Source of the DNA: Lachnospiraceae bacterium
GTDB lineage: Bacteria; Bacillota; Clostridia; Lachnospirales; Lachnospiraceae
Reading direction: 5' to 3'
NCBI GenBank assembly: GCA_017540605.1
Contig: JAFYAS010000028.1
Coordinates: forward strand, 41,090-105,089
Length of the DNA: 64,000 nucleotides
This document shows positions 1-9,140 of the stretch, in pieces. Below the pieces are notes generated by a model that worked only from the letters and a program-made list of their open reading frames with translations, searched no databases and was not told the DNA's origin. A program made the translations under genes and the position numbers. The stretch's first letter is position 1, and the number at the start of each line of letters is the position of its first letter.

Positions 1-1977
1 ACGGTTAACAATATAGAAGAGAGCCTCGGTGGAAAAGCTAAGAGCGAGCTTCTAAACAATACCGTTGATGCCACCAAGCTTGCAAAGGGTGAGGCTAATC
101 TTAAACTCTATGGCTATGTAACAGCTGACGGCTGTCTTGATTCGGATCTTTATGAGTTCACTGTTTATATTCCGACAAGTGCAGATCCTGAATTTGAATA
201 TGGGGTAACTGATGTTGAAAGAAAGCTTTCAAAGGGTACAAAGCCTACTTATTCAGGAAAGCTAAGCTATACAGCTTATGTAGAGACAGCTCCTGTAGAT
301 CAGAGGTTCAGACTTGAGCTTTATGGTATAAAGAAGGATAGTTCCGGCAAGGAGACCTATGAGACCCTTGCGGTAAAAAATTATGACCGCAGCATATCAG
401 ATGCGGAAACTGATATAAGTATCGGTTATTATGATGTCAGAAGAGATATCAATCTGAGAAACTACGATAGCTTTGGAGTGGCTTGCTGGCCTGCATCCAC
501 AAGTAAGGATGAAACTGTCAACTACTTCTTTGAGACTTCTGAAGAAAATGCTGTCGGTAAAGCCAGAGCGTCAGGCTTTATCACAGATATTTCCGAGGCT
601 GAGACACATTATTACTATCATCTTGTCACCTCCAATGAGGTAGACAGGAATATAAAGATCACTGTAGAGGGTGATACCTTTAACTGGACTATGGATAAGA
701 GCTATTATGGCACTGCAGCACCTTGTGATCTTATTATAGAGGTTTATGCTATTCCCAAGGAATCTGCAAAGGATGCTATGACAGCTGAGGAGATAAAGGC
801 AATCTCTGCTGACCCCGCATATACCTATACCGCTGAAGGTATCGGTTCCTATGAGGTTTTGAGAAAGCAGACAGAGACCTATGATTGGGCGAATAACAGA
901 TATTATGCTCTTATAAAGGTAAGAGATCAGGCTTCATCAGATGATGCTGATTATGTGGCTTCAGATGATGCGGCTATGCTTGATCTGCCTCTTCCGGACC
1001 CTGTGATAGATGTATATACACTTGGTTATGGCAAGGATTTTGTAGTGCTTAAAAATCACGATGAATTCGAGGAGTACTTTGTTAAGTATCCTGAATATAA
1101 GGATATTACAACTGTTACTGTAACAGTTGAGGAGAGAGAGTATTCTCCTTTTACAATAAGCTTTGATAGTTCTACATGGCCGCATACACATGATGTAGCC
1201 ACCGAGATAGCGGTTCCCTATTCCGCAATCATGAGAAAACGGAATAACACAGGTAATCGTAAAACAGACGGATCAAAGGTGAATATCACTGCTACGGTAG
1301 CGGCCAAGAAGGATGATGTGGTTATCAATACCAATGCTACAGACTTTGATGGTAATGTTTATATGCCGGGTAAGACTGAGCCTGTTCCTTCGGGACTTGA
1401 ATATAAGTTTGGCAATGCCAATGCAAGACCTACCTTTGAGAGAGATTCTGAGACAGGAAAGCTTCGGGTTAAGTATAATAATACCATGAAGATCATTTGT
1501 ACGGAAACAGCGCCTCAGATAGATTCCTTTGGATTTAGCTTTGTAGTTACCGGAGAACCTATCGCTGATAATGGAAATAAGACTAAGGCTGTTATCCTTG
1601 CAAGAAAGGATGATGCATTTAGGCTGTCCATTGGTGATGACCTAAAAACAGTCGATCTTTCTATGGATATTGATGATTCTGTGGATTTTGCTGATTATAA
1701 GAATATCAGAGTTTGCTTCTGGCTGACACAGAATGGCGATTATGATGACCGTATGCTATATCATATGTTTGAGCTTAGCAGCACGGATTATGAGAAATAT
1801 CGAAAGACTGTGGATGGAGTTGTTCTTGATCTGTCGTCGGGCAGTGAAGAGTATTTGTTTGTAAGATATTATTGCAATACGAACGAATATATCGTTTCCG
1901 GTGATACGCAAGCTGCCAAGGGTAACAAGAGAGGATATTATCACTTTAGGATAGATCCTGCAACAATACCGAATTAG
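1..1977 (+). CDS. Large surface/pilus-associated protein, 5'-truncated by the window
   Basis: The reading frame is open from base 1 to the TAG at 1975-1977, so the visible 658 codons are the C-terminal part of a longer protein; a GTG at 478 is in frame but has no ribosome binding site and is not the start. The sequence is rich in Tyr, Asp, Thr and Ser, with alternating beta-strand character and no transmembrane segment, as in extracellular beta-sandwich modules. I recognise no catalytic motif or named domain. It ends 28 bases before a PilX-like gene and lies on the same strand as the pilin cluster, so a pilus tip or pilus-associated surface role is likely by context only. Identity is uncertain because the N-terminus, which would show a signal or prepilin peptide, lies outside the window. 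Confidence 0.75.
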   Translation, partial: TVNNIEESLGGKAKSELLNNTVDATKLAKGEANLKLYGYVTADGCLDSDLYEFTVYIPTSADPEFEYGVTDVERKLSKGTKPTYSGKLSYTAYVETAPVDQRFRLELYGIKKDSSGKETYETLAVKNYDRSISDAETDISIGYYDVRRDINLRNYDSFGVACWPASTSKDETVNYFFETSEENAVGKARASGFITDISEAETHYYYHLVTSNEVDRNIKITVEGDTFNWTMDKSYYGTAAPCDLIIEVYAIPKESAKDAMTAEEIKAISADPAYTYTAEGIGSYEVLRKQTETYDWANNRYYALIKVRDQASSDDADYVASDDAAMLDLPLPDPVIDVYTLGYGKDFVVLKNHDEFEEYFVKYPEYKDITTVTVTVEEREYSPFTISFDSSTWPHTHDVATEIAVPYSAIMRKRNNTGNRKTDGSKVNITATVAAKKDDVVINTNATDFDGNVYMPGKTEPVPSGLEYKFGNANARPTFERDSETGKLRVKYNNTMKIICTETAPQIDSFGFSFVVTGEPIADNGNKTKAVILARKDDAFRLSIGDDLKTVDLSMDIDDSVDFADYKNIRVCFWLTQNGDYDDRMLYHMFELSSTDYEKYRKTVDGVVLDLSSGSEEYLFVRYYCNTNEYIVSGDTQAAKGNKRGYYHFRIDPATIPN

Positions 1978-2005
1978 ATCATTCCTTATTTTGAGAGGTT
2001 AGATT

Positions 2006-2506
2006 ATGCTAAAAAAACAAGCCTCAAAATTTCATAAACTCGACGATCGTGGCGCTGCCATGATCGTCGTTACCTGTGTAATGATGATAGTTTCAATCCT
2101 TGCACTTACTCTTTTGATGGCTGCATATCAGATGTTTGCCACGGTAAATGATGAGGGGCGGGATGCTCTCAATTATCAGCAGGCTATGTCATTTTCTGAG
2201 GTTCTTAAATCAAGGCTTGTTACGGCTCCCGATAAAAGAGCTACACTTCATGATGAGCTTGTGGAGCATATCGATGACTTTGTAAAGGATACTACCGAAG
2301 GCTATGACAAGGCCATATTGGAGGGTAAGACCACAGGTGATGTCAACGATATTACATTGACTCTTGATAAAGCCGAGGTGAAGGGATGTCTTGTGATCAC
2401 AACCACCCTTTATGACGGGGCCAAGGTGGTATCTACCGTAAGATCGAAATACAAGGCAAAGGATGAAGGCTCGGGAGTGGTCTATAAGTTTTACGAATAC
2501 TATTGA
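2006..2506 (+). CDS. PilX-like minor pilin / pilus assembly membrane protein
   Basis: A 166-residue protein with a short basic N-terminus, the sequence DDRGAAMIVVTC, and a single hydrophobic helix at about residues 17-40. This resembles the N-terminus of PilX/GspK-type minor pilins. A prepilin cut after Gly16 is plausible, but the usual Glu at +5 is absent (Val here). The remaining ~125 residues look like a small extracellular alpha/beta domain. The start ATG has an AGAGG ribosome binding site seven bases upstream. It sits between the surface protein and two larger prepilin-like proteins, which supports a minor pilin that primes or caps the pilus. Confidence is good for a pilus-related membrane protein and moderate for PilX specifically. 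Confidence 0.7.
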   Translation: MLKKQASKFHKLDDRGAAMIVVTCVMMIVSILALTLLMAAYQMFATVNDEGRDALNYQQAMSFSEVLKSRLVTAPDKRATLHDELVEHIDDFVKDTTEGYDKAILEGKTTGDVNDITLTLDKAEVKGCLVITTTLYDGAKVVSTVRSKYKAKDEGSGVVYKFYEYY

Positions 2507-2598
2507 TATTGAAAAGGCTTTAAGTTTTATTTGGCACTTAAGTATTGGTCAGTTGATGCCGGAAGATATGAGATATGATTAAGAAGGAGGTGATGGCA

Positions 2599-4314
2599 GT
2601 GAAGCATAACAACAATGGAATGACGATGGTAGAGATAGTGATAGCATTTTCGGTGCTTGCTGTTGTGATGCTTGTGCTTTACGGTTCTATCACCTTTTCC
2701 GGAAAACTCGTTATGAGAGCATCGGATATAGACAGGGACAATGCAGCCTATGAAAGTGCCGTAGCTGATGAATTTTCAAAGGAGGGCGCTTACGAGCTTG
2801 GCACCGGCGGAAATGTCAGCTATAGCTTTACCGTAAAGGATGAAGCGGGCAATCCCAAGGGAAGCTTCAGCTCGAACTTCTATCTTGTGGATGTATACTT
2901 TACCCCCAATGCTGTCAATGTATATTCAAAGACCAACTCTTCAACTTCTGACAGCAGAACTATCCGTATGTTTTCTACCGGTGGAGACGGTAGCTCCGGA
3001 ACAACAAAAAAGCATAAACTTATATACATGATAAAAAAGAGTGATGAGGGAATATTTAGACAGGAATATACCTTTGTTTTTAATGAGGGCACAGGTGTTA
3101 CCGGACATTATATTCCTGCAGCCCCTGATGGATATTCCTTTGGTGGTTGGTATGAGGATGAGGCATTGTCAGTAGAGTCTACAGATATTTTGGAGACTAC
3201 GAAGAATGCCACTGCAGATGTGATCATTTACGGAGAGTTTGAACTCATATCCACAACTGCTGATTATACCATTGAATATATGCTTGAGAAACCTTCTCTT
3301 GACGGTTTTAAGATTGGTGAAAGCAAGAAGGTCGAAACTGTAGCTGTCGACTCAACAGTAACCATCACTGATACTGATAAGAAGACCTTCCCCGGCTTTA
3401 CCTATGATCCCGGTGCCAATAATATCGAATCAGCGGTGGTAAAGGCTGATGGTACCTCAAAGCTGGTGCTTTATTATAAGAGAAATATAAAGAATCTTAC
3501 CTACAATATACTATATTCCGATGGTAGCAAGAGTGTGAAAAAGAAGGAATATACCTATGGTGGATATGATTCTCTGGGCAATGAAATGACCGGCTTTTTA
3601 GCTGCCGATCCCGATACCAAGACTGCAATACCTACTTGGTACACTGACGAAGCCTGCACTTCGGCCTATGGCTTTTCTTCATTTAAGACAGCTACGGATG
3701 ATGTGGTGCTTTATGCTAAGGTTACCTTACCTGAAGGAGCGCCTCAAGGAGTTGACAATATGGAGGTTGTTGAGGCCGGTAAGAAGTTCTCTGACAGGGT
3801 TCCTGATCTGACGGAGATAAACGACTTCAGGTACAATCCCTATGGTTGGCCCTATAGGAATGATGGCGGTAGCGGCCATACGAAATATGTGGCCATGGCG
3901 GATAAGCTAAAGAGCGCTTTAGAGGCCTTTGGTTATAAGACCGATGAGAATGCATTTATCTCTGCTGATAAAAAGGGGGACGGATGCAGGATTTACATTC
4001 TTGACACCTCTGAGAATGGTTTAAATATCAATCTTAATTCGGATATGAGTCTTAAGGAAATGTATGATGCCATAAATGCTTATACCGGATATGTGAATGA
4101 GCAAAATGCGGGACAGTATAGTAAGCATTGCTATATAGAGCTTCCGGAGTCTGCTGTGGCAGTATATGAGACTAAGGACTTCGTTAAGTATGAAAAGCTC
4201 AATTTAGCTGAGGAGCCTTTGGTATATCTTGTATTTGAATTGAATGTTTACAGTGAGGGCGGCGAAGTAAATGCCAATTCTCAAGCGTATCTTTCTGAGA
4301 CGAAGCCCTGGTAG
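2599..4314 (+). CDS. Prepilin-type adhesin with InlB/Flg_new-like repeats
   Basis: A 571-residue protein. I place the start at GTG 2599, because AAGGAGG at 2584-2590 lies eight bases before it; the upstream ATG at 2575 contains that site in its own coding sequence and the ATG at 2593 is too close. With this start the protein begins MKHNNNG-MTMVE, a clear class III prepilin motif: cleavage after Gly7, Glu at +5, then a hydrophobic helix. Downstream are beta-rich modules containing GGWYEDEA, typical of InlB B-repeats (Listeria/Bacteroides repeat), plus a MucBP-like stretch. The C-terminal ~130 residues resemble those of the next gene. Likely a large pseudopilin carried at the pilus tip or along the fibre, working as an adhesin; the ligand is unknown. 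Confidence 0.8.
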   Translation: MKHNNNGMTMVEIVIAFSVLAVVMLVLYGSITFSGKLVMRASDIDRDNAAYESAVADEFSKEGAYELGTGGNVSYSFTVKDEAGNPKGSFSSNFYLVDVYFTPNAVNVYSKTNSSTSDSRTIRMFSTGGDGSSGTTKKHKLIYMIKKSDEGIFRQEYTFVFNEGTGVTGHYIPAAPDGYSFGGWYEDEALSVESTDILETTKNATADVIIYGEFELISTTADYTIEYMLEKPSLDGFKIGESKKVETVAVDSTVTITDTDKKTFPGFTYDPGANNIESAVVKADGTSKLVLYYKRNIKNLTYNILYSDGSKSVKKKEYTYGGYDSLGNEMTGFLAADPDTKTAIPTWYTDEACTSAYGFSSFKTATDDVVLYAKVTLPEGAPQGVDNMEVVEAGKKFSDRVPDLTEINDFRYNPYGWPYRNDGGSGHTKYVAMADKLKSALEAFGYKTDENAFISADKKGDGCRIYILDTSENGLNINLNSDMSLKEMYDAINAYTGYVNEQNAGQYSKHCYIELPESAVAVYETKDFVKYEKLNLAEEPLVYLVFELNVYSEGGEVNANSQAYLSETKPW

Positions 4315-4322
4315 GAGAGTGT

Positions 4323-6212
4323 ATGAAGCATAGAGGAAAGGGACAACTGAATAATAAGGGTATAACCCTGGTTGAGCTGGTGGTTTCCTTTGCTCTTTTG
4401 GCTATCTTTTTGGGCGCAGCTTCCATGTGTATTTCCCATGCGGTGATCTTTTATTACAATGAAAGAGAATCAATGGCGGCTTATTCTGTTGCTGATCTTG
4501 CTTTTTCAGAGATAAAGGACGAGCTCGCTACCATGCAGGGTTCGGAATTCAATGGCTATGTGAAGATCAGGACAAAGGCCTCGGGAAGTGATCAGGTGGT
4601 TGCCGTGGCTGAAAATGGCGGAGTGTATAAGGGCTCTACCATTGAATTTGTTGCATCAAATATAGCTGACGGCGACAATGCGGTGCTTCTTGATACCAAC
4701 GGACTTCCAAGCGGAGCAGTGATGATCGATGATGAAAAGGTGGTAAATACTGACCTTAAACATATCAATAAGGATCATCTGACTCTTAGGTATTATAGAA
4801 AGTTCCCCAAGGAAGACCTTGCAGGCTATGAAAAGCTCTATATGAACAATGTAGTCTTAGGCTCGAAGGCATCGAAGCTTACTGCCTTTAACGGTATCAC
4901 TGGAAAGAATGTGGTTTGGCATGCTGAGGAAAAATTGCCTGATGCGGCATATCAGGATTTAAAGATCGGTCTGGAGTTTTCTGTAAAGCCCAAAGCAGAT
5001 GATTTTGGAAATGCCGTTGTATCGGCGGTTGATGTGACAGTCAAGGTCCTTGATGAGAATGATGCCATAGTTTATACCAAGGAAAGAAGGGTAGAGCTTC
5101 AGAATACCGTATATTACAGGACAGAGAATACTCTTTATACCGATGGAGCTATTATTCATTACAATCCGGACCCGGTTTCCTATTGGGTAAAGTATGTGGA
5201 TACAGAGGGTAATCTTATCTCTCAAGTGAAAAAGACCGGACTTGAGGGTGATACGGTAGTTGCCGATTCCCTAAAGCTTGCCATCGAGGGCTTTACCTAT
5301 TATGGCAATTCGGGGAATGTTACTCTCTCTAAGGATCAGGGTACTACCATTACCTTAACTTATGTCAGAAAACGCTTTAGCATAAGCTATTATTACAACA
5401 GCTTAAATGTGAGCACCAATGACAATCCTGAGGAATATGCTTATGGAGATGATTCCCTTGGTGATATCAAGGAGCTTGGAGTAAAGGACGGATACACCTT
5501 CAAGGGCTGGTATTATGATGAGGGCTATGAACATAAGATCACGAAGTTTTCTGAGCATCCTGATCTTAACAAAGGAAATATCGCTCTTTATGCCTTTATT
5601 GAAAAACAGAAGACTCATGATGATAGCAGGATAGATAATCTTGATAATGATGACAGCGGACGGGAATTTACCAATGATTTTGACACACCGGATAAGCTTA
5701 CAGTCACAGGATACAGTCCCGACAATATCATTTATTCCCTGAACGGCTATAATGAAAACTATAATTGTATCAAGGAGCTTTTGGCGGCAGCTCTTTTGCC
5801 TCATGATTTTTCTTTGGACGATATATTTGTATCATCTCATGTATATACTCCGTCATCAGAAAATAAGAGGCATACGAGGCTCTATCTTTTCCAGAAGGCA
5901 GCCATGAAGACTATGGGTATAAATGCATCTTCAAGCGGTGAGCAGATAGTGGAGGCTATACTTAAGTATCTGGATTCGGAAGATATGACACAATCTGAGA
6001 ATCTTACAGTTGAGCTCCCTGCTGATTGTGTGGCGGTATATGAATCTCTTCATAATTGGAGCAATTCATCTGAGGCTGATACCAAGTGGGTAAAGCTTGA
6101 TAATCCTGAGCCCATAGTGTACCTACATTTAAAGTTTGGTCGCTACAGAGAAAACGGCAATGGAAAATGGATATATACCCATTACACCATATGGATGAAT
6201 GAAGTTGAATAA
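4323..6212 (+). CDS. Prepilin-type adhesin with MucBP/InlB-like repeats (paralogue of the preceding gene)
   Basis: A 629-residue protein starting with a type IV prepilin peptide: NNKG then ITLVELVVSF, cleavage after Gly13 and Glu at +5, then a hydrophobic helix. After ~280 residues of unrecognised extracellular domain come a MucBP-like module (about residues 280-345) and an InlB B-repeat with GWYYDEGY (about 345-420). The C-terminal ~150 residues match the pattern of the preceding gene: a helical part, then a beta part with ELPADCVAVYE (ELPESAVAVYE upstream) and EPIVYLHL. It starts eight bases after the previous stop, so the two are certainly co-transcribed. Probably a minor pilin-adhesin; binding partner unknown. 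Confidence 0.8.
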   Translation: MKHRGKGQLNNKGITLVELVVSFALLAIFLGAASMCISHAVIFYYNERESMAAYSVADLAFSEIKDELATMQGSEFNGYVKIRTKASGSDQVVAVAENGGVYKGSTIEFVASNIADGDNAVLLDTNGLPSGAVMIDDEKVVNTDLKHINKDHLTLRYYRKFPKEDLAGYEKLYMNNVVLGSKASKLTAFNGITGKNVVWHAEEKLPDAAYQDLKIGLEFSVKPKADDFGNAVVSAVDVTVKVLDENDAIVYTKERRVELQNTVYYRTENTLYTDGAIIHYNPDPVSYWVKYVDTEGNLISQVKKTGLEGDTVVADSLKLAIEGFTYYGNSGNVTLSKDQGTTITLTYVRKRFSISYYYNSLNVSTNDNPEEYAYGDDSLGDIKELGVKDGYTFKGWYYDEGYEHKITKFSEHPDLNKGNIALYAFIEKQKTHDDSRIDNLDNDDSGREFTNDFDTPDKLTVTGYSPDNIIYSLNGYNENYNCIKELLAAALLPHDFSLDDIFVSSHVYTPSSENKRHTRLYLFQKAAMKTMGINASSSGEQIVEAILKYLDSEDMTQSENLTVELPADCVAVYESLHNWSNSSEADTKWVKLDNPEPIVYLHLKFGRYRENGNGKWIYTHYTIWMNEVE

Positions 6213-6326
6213 ATTTTTTCGGATTGGTGTAAATAAAAAAAGATATGTTGCCGATATATGTATTAGTGAGGCGGGGATGGGCTAAAAAAGTTGCATAAAA
6301 TCATCTGTCAAATATGCACAAAAGCC

Positions 6327-6355
6327 TTTACTTAACCCGCGAAAAATGGTACAAT
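6327..6355 (+). promoter_or_regulatory. Promoter of the major pilin gene
   Basis: TTTACT (6327-6332) and TACAAT (6350-6355) are separated by 17 bases and sit about 63 bases before the pilin start codon, in the 205-base gap between the adhesin genes and pilA. The -10 box is inside the left arm of a perfect inverted repeat. It would give the abundant pilin its own transcript. Confidence 0.6.
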
Positions 6356-6370
6356 GTAAGCACATTGTAC
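6349..6370. repeat. Perfect 9-bp inverted repeat over the pilA -10 box
   Basis: GTACAATGT (6349-6357), a four-base spacer and ACATTGTAC (6362-6370) form a perfect palindrome of 22 bases. The left arm overlaps the -10 box and the right arm covers the expected transcription start. It could be a repressor operator or a hairpin at the 5' end of the pilin mRNA. Confidence 0.6.
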
Positions 6371-6417
6371 GTGCGTAAAAGTCAAGCAGATCATATAGTG
6401 TAAAGGAGGACGTTGAT

Positions 6418-6963
6418 ATGAAAAAAAGACTTAAAGCATTAAAGAATGACCAGAGTGGTTTTACACTGGTTGAGTTGATCGTAGTTCTTGTTATCCTTGC
6501 TATTTTGGCAGCTCTTTTGGTACCTGCCCTGATGGGATATATCGATAAGGCAAGAACATCTAAGTATCTTGAAGAAGTAAGATCTATTACTACTGCTATG
6601 CAGGCTGTGAATGATGAGAGATATGCGAAGGGATCTCAGCCTTTGGCTGAAACTTTCACAAGCACTTCTGATGGAATTGCTTCTATTAACGAGCTTGTTT
6701 ATCCTACAGTTCTTACTTCAGCATCTATTACATACAAGACTGCTACAGCAGGAGCTATAGGCGAGTCGATAGCTAAGTACACTATAGACAAGGTAAGTTC
6801 AATAAATTTCACGTCTCAGGACGGTACAAAGCAGGTTGCTACTTTGGGAGCGGATGGTGAATGGACAGTAGCTCCTGATACAACTACCAATAACAATGCC
6901 GGTGGCAACAATAATGCCGGCGGCGATAGCAATGCCGGCGGTGATCAGAGTAACGGCGGCTGA
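6418..6963 (+). CDS. pilA: Major type IV pilin
   Basis: A 181-residue prepilin with a textbook type IIIa leader: KNDQSG cut before FTLVELIVVLVILAI, Glu at +5, then the long hydrophobic helix that packs the fibre core and a YIDKARTSKYLEEV stretch. The globular domain is small. The C-terminus is a low-complexity Asn/Gly tail of repeated NNAGG/SNAGG units (about residues 158-181), probably flexible and surface exposed. An AAAGGAGG ribosome binding site lies eight bases before the ATG, fitting high expression. It is preceded by its own promoter and followed by a strong hairpin before pilD, the arrangement expected for an abundant structural subunit. PilD should process it and PilB/PilC assemble it. 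Confidence 0.93.
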   Translation: MKKRLKALKNDQSGFTLVELIVVLVILAILAALLVPALMGYIDKARTSKYLEEVRSITTAMQAVNDERYAKGSQPLAETFTSTSDGIASINELVYPTVLTSASITYKTATAGAIGESIAKYTIDKVSSINFTSQDGTKQVATLGADGEWTVAPDTTTNNNAGGNNNAGGDSNAGGDQSNGG

Positions 6964-6985
6964 TAGTATATTTTATTAACATCAC

Positions 6986-7020
6986 ACCCTCCTCCATAAT
7001 GGAGGAGGGTATATTTTAAT
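6986..7020 (+). terminator. Hairpin between pilA and pilD (partial terminator)
   Basis: ACCCTCCTCC (6986-6995) pairs with GGAGGAGGGT (7001-7010) around a five-base loop, followed by ATATTTTAATTT. The T tract is broken, so read-through into pilD is likely. This would leave pilA mRNA in excess over the assembly genes and protect its 3' end. Confidence 0.65.
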
Positions 7021-7049
7021 TTATGGGAAAAGAATTTTAAAGCAAGAAA

Positions 7050-7904
7050 ATGATCGAATTGTTATGTGTTTTGGCGGTTTTGCTTTCCGTGATCATTGGA
7101 ACGGCTGCCTTTTCATTTATGAGTACAATAGCATATCGATATGAAAAGGGACTAAAGCTTAATGATCACTTCAGGTGCGAGACCTGTGAAACCAGGCTTA
7201 AAGCCGCAGAGGTTTTGCCGGTGATATCCTATCCCTTACATAAGGGTCGTTGCAAATATTGCGGTGAGAAGCTTAAAGTCCGGGATTTTCTAAATGAGAT
7301 AGTCGGAGGAGCACTGGCGGTCTTTGTATTTTTCAGATTTGGAGAAAGGGGTGTCATAGGTGATAGCTTCCGTCTTTCATCTGTCCTTGATGTGACTATC
7401 CCTATGGATATAAAAAAGATTGCTGCCATTATAATTATTTTTTCGTTTTTTTGCATAATGGATTTGGTAATTCTTGTAGATTATGATACAATGAAGATAC
7501 CCGACATATTCAATATAGTCCTTTTGGTGTTTGCCATTGCTTCGATATTTGTGGTGTCAGGTGTGGGCACTCTCGAGCATATCATAGGTGCATTTGTTAT
7601 CAGCCTTCCATTGCTTGTTATCACACTTGTTATACCCGGGGCCTTTGGAGGCGGAGATATCAAGCTTTCAGCGGTGGCAGGACTATTCCTTGGATGGAAG
7701 CTTTCGCTGATGGGATTTTTATTGGGACTTTTGTTCGGGGGTATATATGGTATCTTTACCATGGCTTCAAAAAAGCTTAAAAAGGGAGAGCATTTTTCCT
7801 TTGGACCATTTTTAGGAGTCGGATATATGCTGGCTCTTATCTGTGGTATGGATATCATAAACGGGTATTTGAGCTTTGCTTCTCACTTGATGGGAAGAAG
7901 CTAA
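7050..7904 (+). CDS. pilD: Prepilin peptidase / N-methyltransferase
   Basis: A 284-residue A24-family aspartic membrane peptidase that cuts prepilins after the conserved Gly and methylates the new N-terminus. The N-terminal half has the cytoplasmic zinc-type cysteine pairs CETC and CKYC found in bifunctional PilD enzymes. The catalytic aspartates are in DYDTMKIPD and in GGGDIKLSA. About seven to eight hydrophobic segments are visible. It follows the pilin hairpin and precedes pilC by 28 bases. Its substrates here should be PilA, the two prepilin-adhesins and perhaps the PilX-like protein. The ATG at 7050 has only a weak upstream purine stretch, so translation may be low. Confidence 0.92.
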   Translation: MIELLCVLAVLLSVIIGTAAFSFMSTIAYRYEKGLKLNDHFRCETCETRLKAAEVLPVISYPLHKGRCKYCGEKLKVRDFLNEIVGGALAVFVFFRFGERGVIGDSFRLSSVLDVTIPMDIKKIAAIIIIFSFFCIMDLVILVDYDTMKIPDIFNIVLLVFAIASIFVVSGVGTLEHIIGAFVISLPLLVITLVIPGAFGGGDIKLSAVAGLFLGWKLSLMGFLLGLLFGGIYGIFTMASKKLKKGEHFSFGPFLGVGYMLALICGMDIINGYLSFASHLMGRS

Positions 7905-7932
7905 CATAAACTTAAGTTGGAGGGAGTAGAGC

Positions 7933-9129
7933 ATGCCTAATTTCAGGTACAAGGCACAGGATGCCGAGGGCAAGCTTCAAAATGGTGTGCTTTTGGCGAG
8001 TGATGAACAGGATCTTCATGAGCGCCTAAAGCAAAAAAATCTTATGCTTCTTGAGGCAAAGGATCTGACTAAGACGGCTCATTATAAGCCTTTAAAGGCG
8101 AAGGCTCTGTCTGAATATGCAAGGCAGATCGGAACGCTGATGCATGCGGGCATTCCGCTTGTCAGATGCTTACAGATGACTGCGGAGGATGAAGCAGTCA
8201 CACCCTATGAGAGAAAGATATATGGAGATATTACGAAGGAGGTCATGCAGGGCGTCCCTCTTTCTGTTGCCATGGAATCTATGCCGGGAGTATTTCCTCC
8301 CCTTATGATAAATATGTTCCGTGCCTCTGAATCAAGCGGTGGACTTGATGATACAGCTATGAGGATATCGGAGCAATACCTAAAGGAAGATCGTCTGAAT
8401 TCAAAGATCAAGAGCTCACTTGTATATCCGAAGATACTTATGTTCATCATCGTATTGGTGGTAGGAGTTATCTTCGGCTTTGTTATGCCACAATTTAAGT
8501 CTCTTTTTGATACTATGGAATCTCTTCCTGTAGCTACAAAGATCATGCTTGCCATAAGTGATTTTGTGAAGAAGAAATGGTATGTGATCATCATAGTGGC
8601 AGTAGTTGTCTATATCGCCTTTTATTTCTTAAAAAAGATCCCAAAGGTTCAATATTATTTTGATAAGGCTCAGATCCATCTTCCGAAGATCGGAAAGCTT
8701 TTCAAGGTCATATATACTGCGAGATTTGCCAGAACTCTCTGTTCTCTCTATTCATCAGGTATATCCATTATTCAATGTCTTGAGATTGCCTCACATACCA
8801 TAGGCAATACATATATAGAAAGTCAGTTTAAGCAGGTGATAGCGGATACCCTTGCGGGTGATCCCTTAAGTGTTTCCATCGGAAGAGTGGACGGATTTGT
8901 GAAAAAGCTTGAATCCTCTGTGAGAGTCGGAGAGGAATCGGGTTCCCTTGATACCATGCTGAGCTCCATTGCTGATGATATGGAGTTTGAATCCGAGAGA
9001 GCCATAGCTCAGATGACAGCATATATTGAGCCTGTGATGATCATTATCATGGCTATCATAGTCGGCTTTATTATGATATCCGTCATTGTACCTATCTACC
9101 AGTCATACTCGCAGATAGGCAAGAAGTAA
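7933..9129 (+). CDS. pilC: Type IV pilus inner-membrane platform protein
   Basis: A 398-residue GspF/PilC-family protein with the duplicated T2SSF domain: first copy about residues 65-190, second about 265-390. Each is followed by hydrophobic helices (around 168-190, 215-235 and 370-392). The N-terminal NFRYKAQDAEGKLQNGVL segment is the conserved PilC opening. It forms the membrane platform that couples PilB ATP hydrolysis to pilin insertion. It has a GGAGGG ribosome binding site and lies 11 bases before the PilM-PilN gene. It is the only platform gene in the window. Confidence 0.93.
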   Translation: MPNFRYKAQDAEGKLQNGVLLASDEQDLHERLKQKNLMLLEAKDLTKTAHYKPLKAKALSEYARQIGTLMHAGIPLVRCLQMTAEDEAVTPYERKIYGDITKEVMQGVPLSVAMESMPGVFPPLMINMFRASESSGGLDDTAMRISEQYLKEDRLNSKIKSSLVYPKILMFIIVLVVGVIFGFVMPQFKSLFDTMESLPVATKIMLAISDFVKKKWYVIIIVAVVVYIAFYFLKKIPKVQYYFDKAQIHLPKIGKLFKVIYTARFARTLCSLYSSGISIIQCLEIASHTIGNTYIESQFKQVIADTLAGDPLSVSIGRVDGFVKKLESSVRVGEESGSLDTMLSSIADDMEFESERAIAQMTAYIEPVMIIIMAIIVGFIMISVIVPIYQSYSQIGKK

Positions 9130-9140
9130 GGAGGAAGAAA

